Origin: Algibacillus agarilyticus
GTDB taxonomy: Bacteria > Pseudomonadota > Gammaproteobacteria > Enterobacterales > Alteromonadaceae
Direction of reading: 5' to 3'
NCBI RefSeq assembly: GCF_003286125.1
Contig: NZ_QMED01000023.1
Location: forward strand, 1-64,000
DNA length: 64,000 nt
Shown: positions 19,292-28,993 of the stretch, one piece after another
Numbering within the stretch: position 1 is the first letter of the stretch
Layout of the letters: every line of letters begins with the position of its first letter
Program-made: the position numbers and the translations under genes
Notes under the pieces: model-generated
The model's input: the letters and a program-made list of their open reading frames with translations, nothing else
Databases searched by the model: none
What the model was told of the DNA's origin: nothing

Positions 19292-19541
19292 TGTTGTTTC
19301 TCTATCAGTACAAGAAAATTATCTTGTTCAATTAATAATGGGGGTGATTTAACTAATCATTTGGTTTAGTAAATCACCGATAGTCTTTTGTGAGGTGCCT
19401 AGTTGTGTAGAGCAACCTCAAGCTGCAAGTTAAAAGACCTAATCACCTGCAATAAAGAAATAGTAGCGGGTACTGACAATAAATAAAGCAATATAATTTT
19501 ATGGTTTTGATAAAAAAATTTATCAACGTTATGTTTATTAA

Positions 19542-20432
19542 TTATAAATCGCGTTGATAAGGCAACGGTATCGCCATCGTTTTAACGGTTTGATTAGCTC
19601 TCGCAATAACCATATGATTGCGTTCAACTTTAATCCAGTTTTCGCGATCTTGCGTTAATGGTTCTGATGCAATAATAATTGCATGCTCATCGGTGTTTTG
19701 ATTATTTTCAATGCATAACAAACCTTGACCACATCGTCGCAACTGTCCTTTAGCATAAAATAATGAAGAAGGCTGAGTGTTTTCATCACTCGAAAAACGC
19801 GTTACTAGCGTATCTTCGCCATTAGTCACAGCAAAGTTCATAAATGCATTACGGTGAGCGCCTTTGTTATTTCTTAATTGCATAATTTGTTTAATACACG
19901 CCAATAACGCGCTTTGCATGGCATCAACACTTTCACCAGCAAAACGTTCAACTTGTTGAGCTAAATTGTGAAGATACAAAGCAAACGCGTATTCTGAATC
20001 TGTGCTGCCTTGTATGGCGTTGAAAAGCGTGTCATTTAACTGAGCTAACAAATCACGTCGGTATAAATCAAACTCGTCGAGTAAACCATTGTGCATCCAT
20101 AAATAGCGGCCGTGTTGAAAGGGGTGGCAATTTTGTAAACTCACCGACAATCCGCCCGATGCATCACGCACATGAGCAAAAAAGTGTGATGATTTTAACT
20201 TGCTCGCCAGTTGCAATAAGTTTTTGTTGCTCCACGCCGGGTCAACACTAACAAAGGTGCCCGGTTCTGGATCATCATGCGTTGGGTACCAGCCAATGCC
20301 AAAACCATCGCCATTCACTGGCAAATGTGTTTTTTGTGCGGATTTACTTTGTTTTATCAGCGAATTACACGCGTTGTGTAATAATTCATCCATTAATATT
20401 TCAGGGCCACTATAGGCGAAAAATCGACACAT
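19542..20432 (-). CDS. Class II glutamine amidotransferase, YafJ-like
   Basis: 296 residues beginning MCRFFAYSG; Cys2 becomes the N-terminal nucleophile after removal of Met1. NGDGFGIGWY and FFAHVRDASGGLSVSLQNCH, then HNGLL and STDSEYAFAL, match the class II amidotransferase fold of YafJ and its relatives, which are stand-alone domains of unknown acceptor. Somewhat longer than E. coli YafJ. An AGGA precedes the ATG by about 12 bases. Amidotransferase chemistry is expected; the physiological substrate is unknown. Confidence 0.85.
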   Translation of the reverse strand: MCRFFAYSGPEILMDELLHNACNSLIKQSKSAQKTHLPVNGDGFGIGWYPTHDDPEPGTFVSVDPAWSNKNLLQLASKLKSSHFFAHVRDASGGLSVSLQNCHPFQHGRYLWMHNGLLDEFDLYRRDLLAQLNDTLFNAIQGSTDSEYAFALYLHNLAQQVERFAGESVDAMQSALLACIKQIMQLRNNKGAHRNAFMNFAVTNGEDTLVTRFSSDENTQPSSLFYAKGQLRRCGQGLLCIENNQNTDEHAIIIASEPLTQDRENWIKVERNHMVIARANQTVKTMAIPLPYQRDL

Positions 20433-20572
20433 TTGCTTAAAATTGTCCTCATCAATTCAGATGCTTAAGTTTACCTTGCTTAAGCCAAATAAGAAATATT
20501 GTAAATGTAATGTAACGTAAGGTAAGCTTGCAGTTCGCCTTATTTTATTCATCAAACTGTAATCACTTTATT

Positions 20573-21805
20573 ATGCCTGTAGAAAAACATGTCATTACTT
20601 TATTGCTCAATGCGAACAGTGCCTTTAATCGTCAAATTATAAAGGGTGTTGGCGCTTACATGCGAACAAATCAGGTAAATTGGGATCTCTACACTGAAGA
20701 AGATTATTTGTGTCGTCTCGACAATATTAACGCGCTTGAATGTGACGGCCTAATTGCCGATTTAGACAGTGCTGAAATTCGTCAAAGTTTAAATCAATTT
20801 ACCGTGCCTATTGTTGGGGTTGGTAGCCAATCATTTGAACAGTCACAAATTGGCGAAATTCAACATGTTGTAAGTGATAACGCCAGCTTAATCGAATTAG
20901 CATTTCAACACCTGCTTGATAAACATATTAACCGTATTGCGTTTTATGGCATCCCCGAAACAAAAGGCAACGGCTGGGCACAAGAGCGCCATCAAGCAAC
21001 TGAAGCACTCGCCTTAAAACACGGGGTTAGTTTTCAATCACATATTGGCCAACCCATTTTAGCTAAAACCTGGCAGCAAACAGCAGACCGTTTAAAAGAT
21101 TGGTTATTGCGCTTACCCAAACCCATTGGCATTGTTGCGGTAAACGATGCGCGTGCTCGGCATTTACTACAAGCGTGTGATCATTTGGGCATATTAGTGC
21201 CCGAAGAAGTCTCGATTATTGGCATTGATGATGATGATGTTGCCCGCCATTTATCGCGAACCAGTTTATCTTCGGTGATGCAAGGCAGTGAAAAAATAGG
21301 CTTTATGGCCGCTAAACAATTGCATCAATTATTAGAGAATAAGAATAGCAATAAATTTGAAGCTCACTTAATTGCCCCCGAAGGGATCGCAGAGCGTCAA
21401 TCATCTGATTATTTAGGTTTAACCGATCCACATGTCATGAAAGCCGTAAACTTTGTTCGCTTAAACGCGACTAAAGGCATTAAAGTAGAACAAGTTGTAG
21501 ATCATGTGGGAGTATCTCGTTCAACCCTTGACCAACGTATAAAAGATGCCCTCGGCTATAGCTTGCACACCGAGCTCCATATGACCAAGCTGAATAAAGC
21601 AGCCGAACTTTTAACCGATACCACATTAGCCATGCATATGGTCGCCACCATGAGTGGCTACCCTTCTGTACAATATTTATATGCGGTGTTTCAAAAACAT
21701 TTTGAAACCACGCCTATTGTTTATCGTGAAAATACACGAAAAAACAAAGTTGACGATGAGTTCAACGCCACTTTTACTAACACTACACAAAAAACAACTT
21801 CATAA
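20573..21805 (+). CDS. xylR: XylR-like regulator (LacI-type sensor plus AraC helix-turn-helix)
   Basis: About 410 residues from the ATG at 20573; a TTG at 20528 would extend it by 15 residues, but the shorter start matches E. coli XylR, which opens with RHRITLLFNANKAYDRQ. Here EKHVITLLLNANSAFNRQ is followed by a periplasmic-binding-protein-like sensor (DGLIADLDS, VPIVGVGSQ, GIVAVNDARARHLLQACDHLG) and a C-terminal AraC domain (VDHVGVSRSTLDQRIKDALG). It should bind a sugar, xylose or something similar, and activate or repress target genes. No xylose genes are in the window. A lactonase-like lipoprotein gene starts 9 bp downstream and is probably co-transcribed. Confidence 0.82.
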   Translation: MPVEKHVITLLLNANSAFNRQIIKGVGAYMRTNQVNWDLYTEEDYLCRLDNINALECDGLIADLDSAEIRQSLNQFTVPIVGVGSQSFEQSQIGEIQHVVSDNASLIELAFQHLLDKHINRIAFYGIPETKGNGWAQERHQATEALALKHGVSFQSHIGQPILAKTWQQTADRLKDWLLRLPKPIGIVAVNDARARHLLQACDHLGILVPEEVSIIGIDDDDVARHLSRTSLSSVMQGSEKIGFMAAKQLHQLLENKNSNKFEAHLIAPEGIAERQSSDYLGLTDPHVMKAVNFVRLNATKGIKVEQVVDHVGVSRSTLDQRIKDALGYSLHTELHMTKLNKAAELLTDTTLAMHMVATMSGYPSVQYLYAVFQKHFETTPIVYRENTRKNKVDDEFNATFTNTTQKTTS

Positions 21806-21814
21806 AGAGAAATA

Positions 21815-22990
21815 ATGAAACTAACAAACTTAAACCCATGGCGAGATAAAAAATCAATCGCTCAGTCTATTACGGCTATCGTTTGCGGCCTTTCTTTAAG
21901 CGCATGCCAATTGACTCAACCTAATCACGCATCGCAGGCAAGCACTGAACAATCGGCTCCGCAAACCATTATTATTAGCGGTTCAAATAAAGCGCCTTAT
22001 GACGGGGGAATATACCAAACAACACTCAACCCTAAAACAGGAGAATTAAGCCCTATTGTTAAACTGGCAAATGCAATTAGCCCAAGTTATTTAGCTTGGG
22101 ATCCGGCCAATAAAGAAACGCTTTATTCTGTCATTCAAACTAAAACCGGCGGCTTAGGCATACTCAATCGTAAAAGCGATAATGCCTTATATGAATCTAT
22201 TTTTTCACAAACTGAGCTGGCTTGGGCTCCTTGCCACATCGGATTAAGCCCCGATAATAGCCAAGTCGCGATCGCAAACTATATGTCGGGTGATATTCAT
22301 TTATTTGATGTTGATGGCGCAAAAACAACGCTCGCCAGTCATTACAAACATCACGGTAAAGGCACACATCAACGCCAAGAATCACCTCACTTACATTGGA
22401 TAAACTGGTCGCCAAGTGGTAAACACTTATTTAGTATCGATTTAGGTACCGATTCGATTTATGGTTATAACTTCAAAAACGGTAAAATTGTCGATTCGTA
22501 TGTCGCTTTTAAAACGCAAAGTGAAGATGGCCCTCGCCATATGGCATTTCATCCAAACAAAGATTTAGCTTATGTTATTAACGAGTTAAGCAATACAATA
22601 ATCGTGCTCGCCTATGATGCAAAAACCGGTATGTTTAACCAATTACAACGCATTAATACGGTAGATAAAAGCCATGTAGGCCATAGCCAAGCGGCAGCCA
22701 TTAAAGTATCAAAAGATGGCAACTTTGTTTATGTGTCTAATAGAGGTGCAAACTCAATTGCCGGTTTTAAAGTAAATAGCGACGGCACCTTAGTTTATTT
22801 GCATAATCAAAGCACAGGCGGCGATTGGCCTCGCGACTTTACTATTTCAGCTGACGGCCAATATGTTTTAGTCGCTAACCGCCGTTCTAATACCATTAAC
22901 GTGTTAAAACGCGATGTTAAAACCGGTTATTTAAGTGCAACACCGCATGTATTAAACGTGCCCGATCCTACCTTTATTTCGCCATTTTAA
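21815..22990 (+). CDS. Lactonase-family beta-propeller lipoprotein
   Basis: 391 residues with lipobox LSAC ending at Cys31, so a predicted lipoprotein. The body is a seven-bladed-propeller sequence of the 6-phosphogluconolactonase-like lactonase family (PF10282): repeated motifs such as SPSYLAWDPANKETLYSV, GLSPDNSQVAIANY, GPRHMAFHPNKDLAYVI and DFTISADGQYVLVANRRSN. Cytoplasmic relatives hydrolyse sugar lactones; an exported form more likely acts on an aldonolactone from sugar oxidation or merely binds. AAAGAGA precedes the ATG, 9 bases after the xylR-like stop, and a strong terminator follows. The activity is inference. Confidence 0.8.
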   Translation: MKLTNLNPWRDKKSIAQSITAIVCGLSLSACQLTQPNHASQASTEQSAPQTIIISGSNKAPYDGGIYQTTLNPKTGELSPIVKLANAISPSYLAWDPANKETLYSVIQTKTGGLGILNRKSDNALYESIFSQTELAWAPCHIGLSPDNSQVAIANYMSGDIHLFDVDGAKTTLASHYKHHGKGTHQRQESPHLHWINWSPSGKHLFSIDLGTDSIYGYNFKNGKIVDSYVAFKTQSEDGPRHMAFHPNKDLAYVINELSNTIIVLAYDAKTGMFNQLQRINTVDKSHVGHSQAAAIKVSKDGNFVYVSNRGANSIAGFKVNSDGTLVYLHNQSTGGDWPRDFTISADGQYVLVANRRSNTINVLKRDVKTGYLSATPHVLNVPDPTFISPF

Positions 22991-23023
22991 TGAGCTTACG
23001 TTTCGTACTTAAACGTTAAAAAC

Positions 23024-23059
23024 AAAAATGCCAGTTCAGCTCGAACTGGCATTTTTTAT
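23024..23059. terminator. Bidirectional terminator
   Basis: AAAATGCCAGTTC / GAACTGGCATTTT with a short AGCTC loop and T-runs on both strands, between the convergent lactonase-like and FKBP genes. Confidence 0.85.
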
Positions 23060-23097
23060 TCACAAGATCAATTATGCTTAACCGTATCGCCCTTCAA

Positions 23098-23529
23098 TTA
23101 CGCAATTTTGATTAATCGTAAGTCAACCTGCATCACGGCATTTGGGCCAATTTTACTGCCATTGCCTTTTTTACCCCAAGCTAAGTCAGGTGGTATAACA
23201 AATTCATACCGTGCGCCTATTGGCATAAATTGCAAACCTTCTTGCAAGCCCGGAATCGCTTCCGCAATTGAAAACTCATCAGGCAACCCCGCCTTATAGG
23301 TATCGGCTATAACACTACCATCGGCTAATAAAATACGTTGATTGGCGATAATGGTATCGGTGAATTTTGGTTTAGCGCCTTGGGTATCTTCAATAATGCG
23401 ATACATCAAACCCGACCCCGTACTGATCACATCGGGTTTACTCTCGTATTTATCTAGAAAGTCTTCTGTATTTTTACGGTTCGATCCGGCCGAACCCTTT
23501 GATGCTTTTTTAACTTTGTTTCGGGCCAT
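23098..23529 (-). CDS. FKBP-type peptidyl-prolyl cis-trans isomerase
   Basis: 143 residues. A basic N-terminal tail (MARNKVKKASKGSAGSNRKN) precedes an FKBP domain of about 110 residues with the usual order: SGLMYRIIEDTQG, LADGSVIADTY, AIPGLQEGLQFMPIGARYEFVIPPDLAWG, and a terminal VDLRLIKI strand. No signal peptide, so cytoplasmic. The insertion loop is short, unlike SlyD, and there is no FkpA dimerisation helix. It should assist proline isomerisation; the basic tail might contact nucleic acid or ribosomes (guess). Confidence 0.85.
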   Translation of the reverse strand: MARNKVKKASKGSAGSNRKNTEDFLDKYESKPDVISTGSGLMYRIIEDTQGAKPKFTDTIIANQRILLADGSVIADTYKAGLPDEFSIAEAIPGLQEGLQFMPIGARYEFVIPPDLAWGKKGNGSKIGPNAVMQVDLRLIKIA

Positions 23530-23568
23530 TGTGTATTTAATATTTTAAAAAGAGAGCGCGATATTATA

Positions 23569-23633
23569 TACCCAAGTCACTTATACTCAAGTGGCTTCAA
23601 TATGCTCATCAAAACCTTTGAGTGACTTGGGTA
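23569..23633. repeat. TACCCAAGTCACT hairpin repeat
   Basis: A perfect 13-bp inverted repeat (TACCCAAGTCACT / AGTGACTTGGGTA) enclosing 39 bases that include GGCTTCAATATGCTCATC. The same family occurs at 28994-29048, with a degenerate half at 17990. It lies between the divergent FKBP and miaE genes. Confidence 0.8.
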
Positions 23634-23792
23634 GATGAGCGCACAGCGTCAAATCCGTTGTAAATCACTGCAGCTTGAAAGCCAAAATAGTAATTTAAAA
23701 TCGCATGCGTATAATGCACATTTCAAGTTAAGCGGTCAGGTTTTGCACGTTTAAACATCGCCTTTATCAATCAATAGAGAAAACCATTTTAT

Positions 23793-24551
23793 ATGTTAGC
23801 TACCCTACTCGCCCCTATTAATGCTTTTTTAAAATCACCAACACCTGACGCTTGGGTTAATGAAGCCGTTAAAAAAGAAAACCTTGATATTGTTTTAATT
23901 GATCATTTAATTTGTGAGCTCAAAGCAGCGCAGTCGGCGATGTTCTTAATCCGAAAATATGCCGTTGATAAAGACAGTGCAGATGCGTTGTTAGCATGGT
24001 TAAAACCGTTTGAAGCTCTTATTTACAAACGTGAAGGTGATTGGCGTAGCCTTGCAAGTAAAAATAAACTCACCAAGTCGGTTATCCCTAAATCTGACTC
24101 CCCTTACGGCCAAGATTTAATCGATAAAATGGTCGTTTTAATTAAAGAAGAATTACATCACTTTTATCAAGTACTTGAAATAATGGACGAATATGGCATC
24201 GAATACCGCAGTATTACACCCTGCCGATACGCCAAAGGTTTATTAAAGCATGTTAAAACGTTTGAACCCGATGCCCTCATCGACAAGCTTATTATTAGTG
24301 CTTATATTGAAGCGCGATCGTGCGAACGCTTTGCTAAATTAGCACCGCATGTTGATAAACGTTTAGGGGATTTTTATATTTCGTTGTTACGCTCAGAAGC
24401 GCGGCACTTTCAAGATTATTTAACACTGGCTCAAGAGATTTCGACGACGGACATTACCGAACGAGTTGCCTTTTTTGGCGAAGCTGAAGCCGAATTGATT
24501 ACCTCATCAGACAAAGACTTTAAGTTTCATAGCGGCGCACCGGCGTTTTAG
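23793..24551 (+). CDS. miaE: tRNA 2-methylthio-N6-isopentenyladenosine hydroxylase
   Basis: 252 residues, cytoplasmic, a ferritin-like diiron enzyme that hydroxylates the isopentenyl group of ms2i6A37 in tRNA. Likely iron ligands are visible: Glu42 in CELKAAQS, Glu120 with His123 in KEELHHF, Glu173 in YIEARSCERF, and Glu202/His205 in RSEARHF. The length fits the family and the start ATG has protein-like sequence immediately after it. The role implies miaA and miaB elsewhere on the chromosome. Single gene ending in a strong terminator. Confidence 0.95.
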   Translation: MLATLLAPINAFLKSPTPDAWVNEAVKKENLDIVLIDHLICELKAAQSAMFLIRKYAVDKDSADALLAWLKPFEALIYKREGDWRSLASKNKLTKSVIPKSDSPYGQDLIDKMVVLIKEELHHFYQVLEIMDEYGIEYRSITPCRYAKGLLKHVKTFEPDALIDKLIISAYIEARSCERFAKLAPHVDKRLGDFYISLLRSEARHFQDYLTLAQEISTTDITERVAFFGEAEAELITSSDKDFKFHSGAPAF

Positions 24552-24602
24552 GTTTGTATGTCTGCGTCTTAACGCATTAACGTACAATAAAAAAGGTGCA
24601 AT

Positions 24603-24640
24603 AAAAAAGCCTTGAGCAAAAAGACGTTCAAGGCTTTTTT
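24603..24640. terminator. Bidirectional terminator
   Basis: AAAAAAGCCTTGA / TCAAGGCTTTTTT with a 12-base loop between the convergent miaE and LamG/cytochrome genes. Confidence 0.85.
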
Positions 24641-24713
24641 CGTGAAGCTTAAAGATAAACTGTTGTGTTGCTTAGCTTTTATTAATGATCTTGTATTAGC
24701 TATCTTGTCTAGA

Positions 24714-27700
24714 TCATAAAGGCGTGCCGATAATATTGAATTCTTGCAGTCCGGTTAACTTACCATTAGGCGCTTGCAATAACACGCGCACTTGTGCATA
24801 ACTTGTATTAGCAGTAGGGCTATAGGTTTTAAGGCTACTGTTATTACTAATTTGCCAGCCCATTATGTCTTCCCAACTATTAGCCGTATTGTCGTAGTAT
24901 TGCACTTTCCAACGACTGATTTGATCGGTTGCTGATTGCTCTTCTTTCATATAAAACGTGAGTTCACTCGCTTCTGCAAAACCAAACTCAAGCCACACCA
25001 AGTTAGCATTCGTGCCCCGAGTGGCGAGTGCTTCGCTGGCATTATCACTGGCATCACCATCAATCGCATGTAATACCGTGTTATTTTGCCAATTTGTGCT
25101 CTGCTCCATTAATGTGCTTGCGGTTACAAGATCAGTCGGTGAGTTAGTTTCAGGATCACCGGGGGTCGCAGGCTCGTCGGGTATTGCTGGCTCATCTGGT
25201 GTTGTGGGTTCATTAGGTGTGTTATCGGTTGATAATGGCAACACTAAGCGGTCAATCAAAAAGCCTGCTTGAGCATCGGCTACAAACCGATTAGCCGGTA
25301 TGCCCTCACCTAACCAGTTTGCCGGTATGTTACCAAACACACGTGCATCAGGTTGCATCGGTTGACGTCGCGGGTCATTCGGTGCATTAACGGTCGGATC
25401 AAGCGCTAATGCGCTTATCGTTAAGCCTTGTTTACCATCTGCCGTGTGACAGCTTAAACAGAACGCATTTTGTGTTGAATCCGGACGTGGGCGGTCTTGA
25501 AATAACGGACCTTCCGGAAAATTAATGGCATCGCGCACCGTGACTAAACCGGTGGGTATATTGGCTAAGTGTGCAGCATAGTCAGCCGATAAATCGTTGT
25601 AACACACATATTGGCCATAGGTTGTTTGATTATTGCGGCTAAGCTCGTTAGTGATCGCATTGTGTGAAGCATTAGCATAACGATTAGCCAATGTTGCCCA
25701 CTGCACAGGCGCATTGGTATCAACACCAGCCAATGTGCCATTAGCATGGTTACACGCAACTTCAACATTAACCTGCTCAGCAAACACTTTAAAATCATCA
25801 ATCCAACCGGTTAAATGATTCACATTAGCCGTGTTTTTTCGGTTAAAACCAACCGTTAATTCACCCGGCGTTAATTGAAATAAGGCAGAGGCATGCGTAA
25901 AACGGTTTGTTCTAAACCCATTTACGTAGGTTGTGATCGTACGATTATTGTTCGTTAATTGTAAACCTAAATGCGCCCAACCATTAGTTGGAAAAGGAAT
26001 AATAGTATTAAGCAAACGAACTTGGGTGCCAGTATTATCAATATAAACTAAGCGATTGCCGTTACGTATGCGTACTTCACTGTTATCTGGAAACGTGATT
26101 AATGATTTTTCACCCGATTGATCGCCGCGCATATCAACATACAAGCTATAGTACCAATCATGCGTGTTAATCGATTGAGGCTGGCTATCAATGGTAAATT
26201 CAATACCCGCGTTTGAGCCATTTAACCATAACCCTTTGCCATTCACGCCACCTTTAGCAATAGGTTCAATGCGTGCATCGCCAATAATCTCGCCAACTGA
26301 AGGAATAGCCCAATCATTAGCCGTTGCAGTCGCTGCATTTTGAATAGCGTTATTAACCGGTCGACGTGCACCGTTACTTCTTAACTCAATCGCTTGAGTC
26401 ATATTGGCATTAATGAAACTGTTTGGATTTAAAAAATCATCAAACGGCACTTCTGTGGTGCCACGGCCTGAACTCACGAGCCACGTTACATCAGCCGGTG
26501 TGATCGGCCGCATGTTAGCTAAATAATTAAAACGATGTTCATTACTATCAAAAAACGTTGTGTTACCCGAACTACCCACCGGTAATAAATCTTCACGATT
26601 GTCACGCCCATTGCCAACTCGCGTAAAACCATCGTTGTTACCTTGGGCTTCGTACAACTTTACAAATCGCTGCGAGGCGTCATCACTGTGCAACGTAAAA
26701 TCGATGTTATTTATAATATTATCCAGTAATACCATTTTACCGCGAGTCCACAACCCCATCATTACACGGCCATTAAGCGCAGAACCATTTTGACTATCCA
26801 AATCAGCTTCGCATTGATTTGAGGGTAATACACAGCGCGTTTCGTATTCAGATACACCGGTATCACCATCATATAACTCAGTGCCCACGGCGGTAAACGT
26901 GATGTTATCACCCCCTTTATCGATCCACGGGTATGTGCCTATTGGTACACCATCAGCGATAACCTTGTTAGTGATGTCACGGAATAAGTTCATCGCAAAA
27001 CCATAACGCGTATTAATTGTTGTATCGTAAGGCGCATGGCTTAGTGGATACACTTTGTCCCACAGCCTTACATCACACGCATCGGCGACAACTTGATTGC
27101 CGTTAGCATTCGTGTAAGTTGGGTTTTCAGGGTTATCATTCACAAAATACACATTATCTGATTTTGATGTCATATTTTGCCCTTGGCTATTTTGCCAAGT
27201 GATTTCAGTGCCCGCTCCAACGCGTAAAAAAAGCAATCGACCATCACTCGTTGCCATCGGCTCTAAAAAACCATTCAATGCAAAGGTTGACCCTTCAATA
27301 GGTGTACCGGCAGTGACTTCAACAACTCGAGCATTGGCTGTTTTAGGGTTCGCAACACGCACATGCATCGGTGTGCCATATATTGTTCTTAAATCGCGAT
27401 TGTTATCATCGCGTTCAGAACGAATTAACGTAAAGTCATAACAATCATCGGCATTATTAACGCCACAAGCTTTAGGGTTTTTAACATTAGAATCAGGGTT
27501 AAAAGCCGGATCGCAAAGCCCCATATGCGAAGACGCATCACCAGCGACTTGGTTACTCGCTATACTCGCTTCAGTAGGCGAATATTGTGCAGGGTGACTC
27601 ATAATATCTAAACCTGAGCCCGCTGCAGTTGATAAAAAAGGTTGATTTAGTTTTTCAGGCACTTGCAAACGAATACCAATACGGCCATTTTCTAATTTGT

Positions 27701-27872
27701 GTGAAATACCCACTCGACCGTCTGCCGTCGTTTGTAATGTAGGAATAGTTGGCCGTGTATATTGATCATTCTCGGTCATGTGTACATCACGATCAATGGT
27801 CGGTAATTCGGGTAAAGCAAAAGCTTGTATGCTGATTAGCGCAAGCGTTACAGGCAATAAACTATATTTCAT
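24714..27872 (-). CDS. Large exported protein with LamG-like, single-haem cytochrome c and discoidin-like domains
   Basis: 1052 residues with a signal peptide (cleavage after AFA near residue 19). Residues 30-540 are of no family I know. About 560-700 is a LamG/concanavalin-like jelly roll (NTHDWYYSLYVDMRG ... GWIDDFKVF). A single haem-attachment motif C805-LSC-H809 stands in QNAFCLSCHTADGK. A linker of TPDEP-type repeats (near 880-910) leads to a C-terminal F5/8 type C/CBM32-like domain (914-1052: HAIDGD, LEFGFAEASELTFYMKEE, WKVQYYDN). This suggests a secreted or cell-surface carbohydrate-binding redox protein. A weaker copy of the GntR operator (28066-28080) lies 194 bp upstream, hinting at co-regulation with the sulfatases. 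Function unknown. Confidence 0.7.
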   Translation of the reverse strand: MKYSLLPVTLALISIQAFALPELPTIDRDVHMTENDQYTRPTIPTLQTTADGRVGISHKLENGRIGIRLQVPEKLNQPFLSTAAGSGLDIMSHPAQYSPTEASIASNQVAGDASSHMGLCDPAFNPDSNVKNPKACGVNNADDCYDFTLIRSERDDNNRDLRTIYGTPMHVRVANPKTANARVVEVTAGTPIEGSTFALNGFLEPMATSDGRLLFLRVGAGTEITWQNSQGQNMTSKSDNVYFVNDNPENPTYTNANGNQVVADACDVRLWDKVYPLSHAPYDTTINTRYGFAMNLFRDITNKVIADGVPIGTYPWIDKGGDNITFTAVGTELYDGDTGVSEYETRCVLPSNQCEADLDSQNGSALNGRVMMGLWTRGKMVLLDNIINNIDFTLHSDDASQRFVKLYEAQGNNDGFTRVGNGRDNREDLLPVGSSGNTTFFDSNEHRFNYLANMRPITPADVTWLVSSGRGTTEVPFDDFLNPNSFINANMTQAIELRSNGARRPVNNAIQNAATATANDWAIPSVGEIIGDARIEPIAKGGVNGKGLWLNGSNAGIEFTIDSQPQSINTHDWYYSLYVDMRGDQSGEKSLITFPDNSEVRIRNGNRLVYIDNTGTQVRLLNTIIPFPTNGWAHLGLQLTNNNRTITTYVNGFRTNRFTHASALFQLTPGELTVGFNRKNTANVNHLTGWIDDFKVFAEQVNVEVACNHANGTLAGVDTNAPVQWATLANRYANASHNAITNELSRNNQTTYGQYVCYNDLSADYAAHLANIPTGLVTVRDAINFPEGPLFQDRPRPDSTQNAFCLSCHTADGKQGLTISALALDPTVNAPNDPRRQPMQPDARVFGNIPANWLGEGIPANRFVADAQAGFLIDRLVLPLSTDNTPNEPTTPDEPAIPDEPATPGDPETNSPTDLVTASTLMEQSTNWQNNTVLHAIDGDASDNASEALATRGTNANLVWLEFGFAEASELTFYMKEEQSATDQISRWKVQYYDNTANSWEDIMGWQISNNSSLKTYSPTANTSYAQVRVLLQAPNGKLTGLQEFNIIGTPL

Positions 27873-28065
27873 TTAAACCTTCTTATGTTGTTGTGTAGCG
27901 ACAGTCGTATTTTTTAAGTGAGTAATTTCATTTTTCATCCAAATCCAGGATTTAATAAATGAAAATGCTAACAATCGTCCTGATTGCAAAACGCCAACAT
28001 TGAATGGATATAATAAAATAACCTGCGTGTTACCTTTACACGGCACCAAATGTTAAGATTTATTT

Positions 28066-28080
28066 AAACATATGATGTAT
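28066..28080. promoter_or_regulatory. Putative GntR operator upstream of the LamG/cytochrome gene
   Basis: AAACATATGATGTAT: identical to the site at 38510 except for one base in the right arm. Confidence 0.5.
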
Positions 28081-28346
28081 TTATTATCAACAAAATAATT
28101 CCCTTGAACATGAATTTTGGTATTTATTATTTAATACGTAGCATTTAAGCGAACATAGCAGACATTAGCACCTAATTAGGGGTTTAATACTAAAGCGACC
28201 GGTTAAAGAATCATTAACATTTACACGGGCTATTTGTATTTTTTGACGCGTGTCCGTCGTTATATTGTTGATGGACCTAGAAAAGTAAATGCAAATAAAC
28301 AATAAAAGAAAGCGAGACACAGTTAGTTGAAACGAGGCATTTAAGC

Positions 28347-28385
28347 AAAAAAAAAAGCCTTGGGCAACAAAGTGCTCAAGGCTTT
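28347..28385 (-). terminator. Orphan minus-strand terminator
   Basis: AAAGCCTTG / CAAGGCTTT with an inner GC pair, followed on the minus strand by a run of ten T. No leftward gene ends nearby; mocA ends some 650 bp upstream with a hairpin of its own. Confidence 0.7.
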
Positions 28386-28528
28386 AGCATTACAGCTTAA
28401 GGGTAAAAGTGATAGTCGTGCGTCGACTATATAAAATTCGATTGTAGGCTTATTAACTTACCATTCATTTGACAGTTCTCACTGGCTACTCACATTCTTC
28501 AACAACGCATTCTTAAGCAAACCATTTT

Positions 28529-28706
28529 TATAGTCTTCTCGCTCAGGTTTTATGGTTCATTGTCAGCGCTTTCTCGCCCCAATCACATAGTAGAGCATAT
28601 GCTCATGGGGTCTCGAAGCTTGACGGCTTTGCTTACATGGATGTAAGTACTTCGGTTTCGTCTGGAACGAGAAACCTGCCCCTAAAACCCGATCGCTTTG
28701 ACTATA
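28529..28706 (+). repeat. TATAGTC modular element, copy 2
   Basis: 178 bp, nearly identical to the copy at 4262, including the CTTACAT-GG-ATGTAAG hairpin and the GAGCATATGCTC palindrome, with the TATAGTC/GACTATA termini intact. Confidence 0.85.
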
Positions 28707-28796
28707 ATTGAAACTACTTTATGGTCTTCACTTGCTAGCCTAGGGCGTTGTTAAATTACTTGAATATGACAATGGCTTAGTTGTTAAGAATGATTT

Positions 28797-28811
28797 AAAC
28801 ATATGATTTTA
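28797..28811. promoter_or_regulatory. Possible degenerate GntR operator
   Basis: AAACATATGATTTTA shares its first eleven bases plus one with the strong sites but has two mismatches in the right arm. No gene is close enough to use it. Confidence 0.3.
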
Positions 28812-28993
28812 ATGTTATCAACCGAGCAAACGCTTGCATAAAAATTTTATTTTTTTATGCTATTTTCTTGATTTTTTGCTGAAACGGTAGCGTTTTACGC
28901 AAGATTTAACATGGCTTGCAATGATAAAAGTTTAGCTTTATGTCCAAACCTGGAGGTCACCTAAAGCGACAATCATAACGACTTAACAATCAT

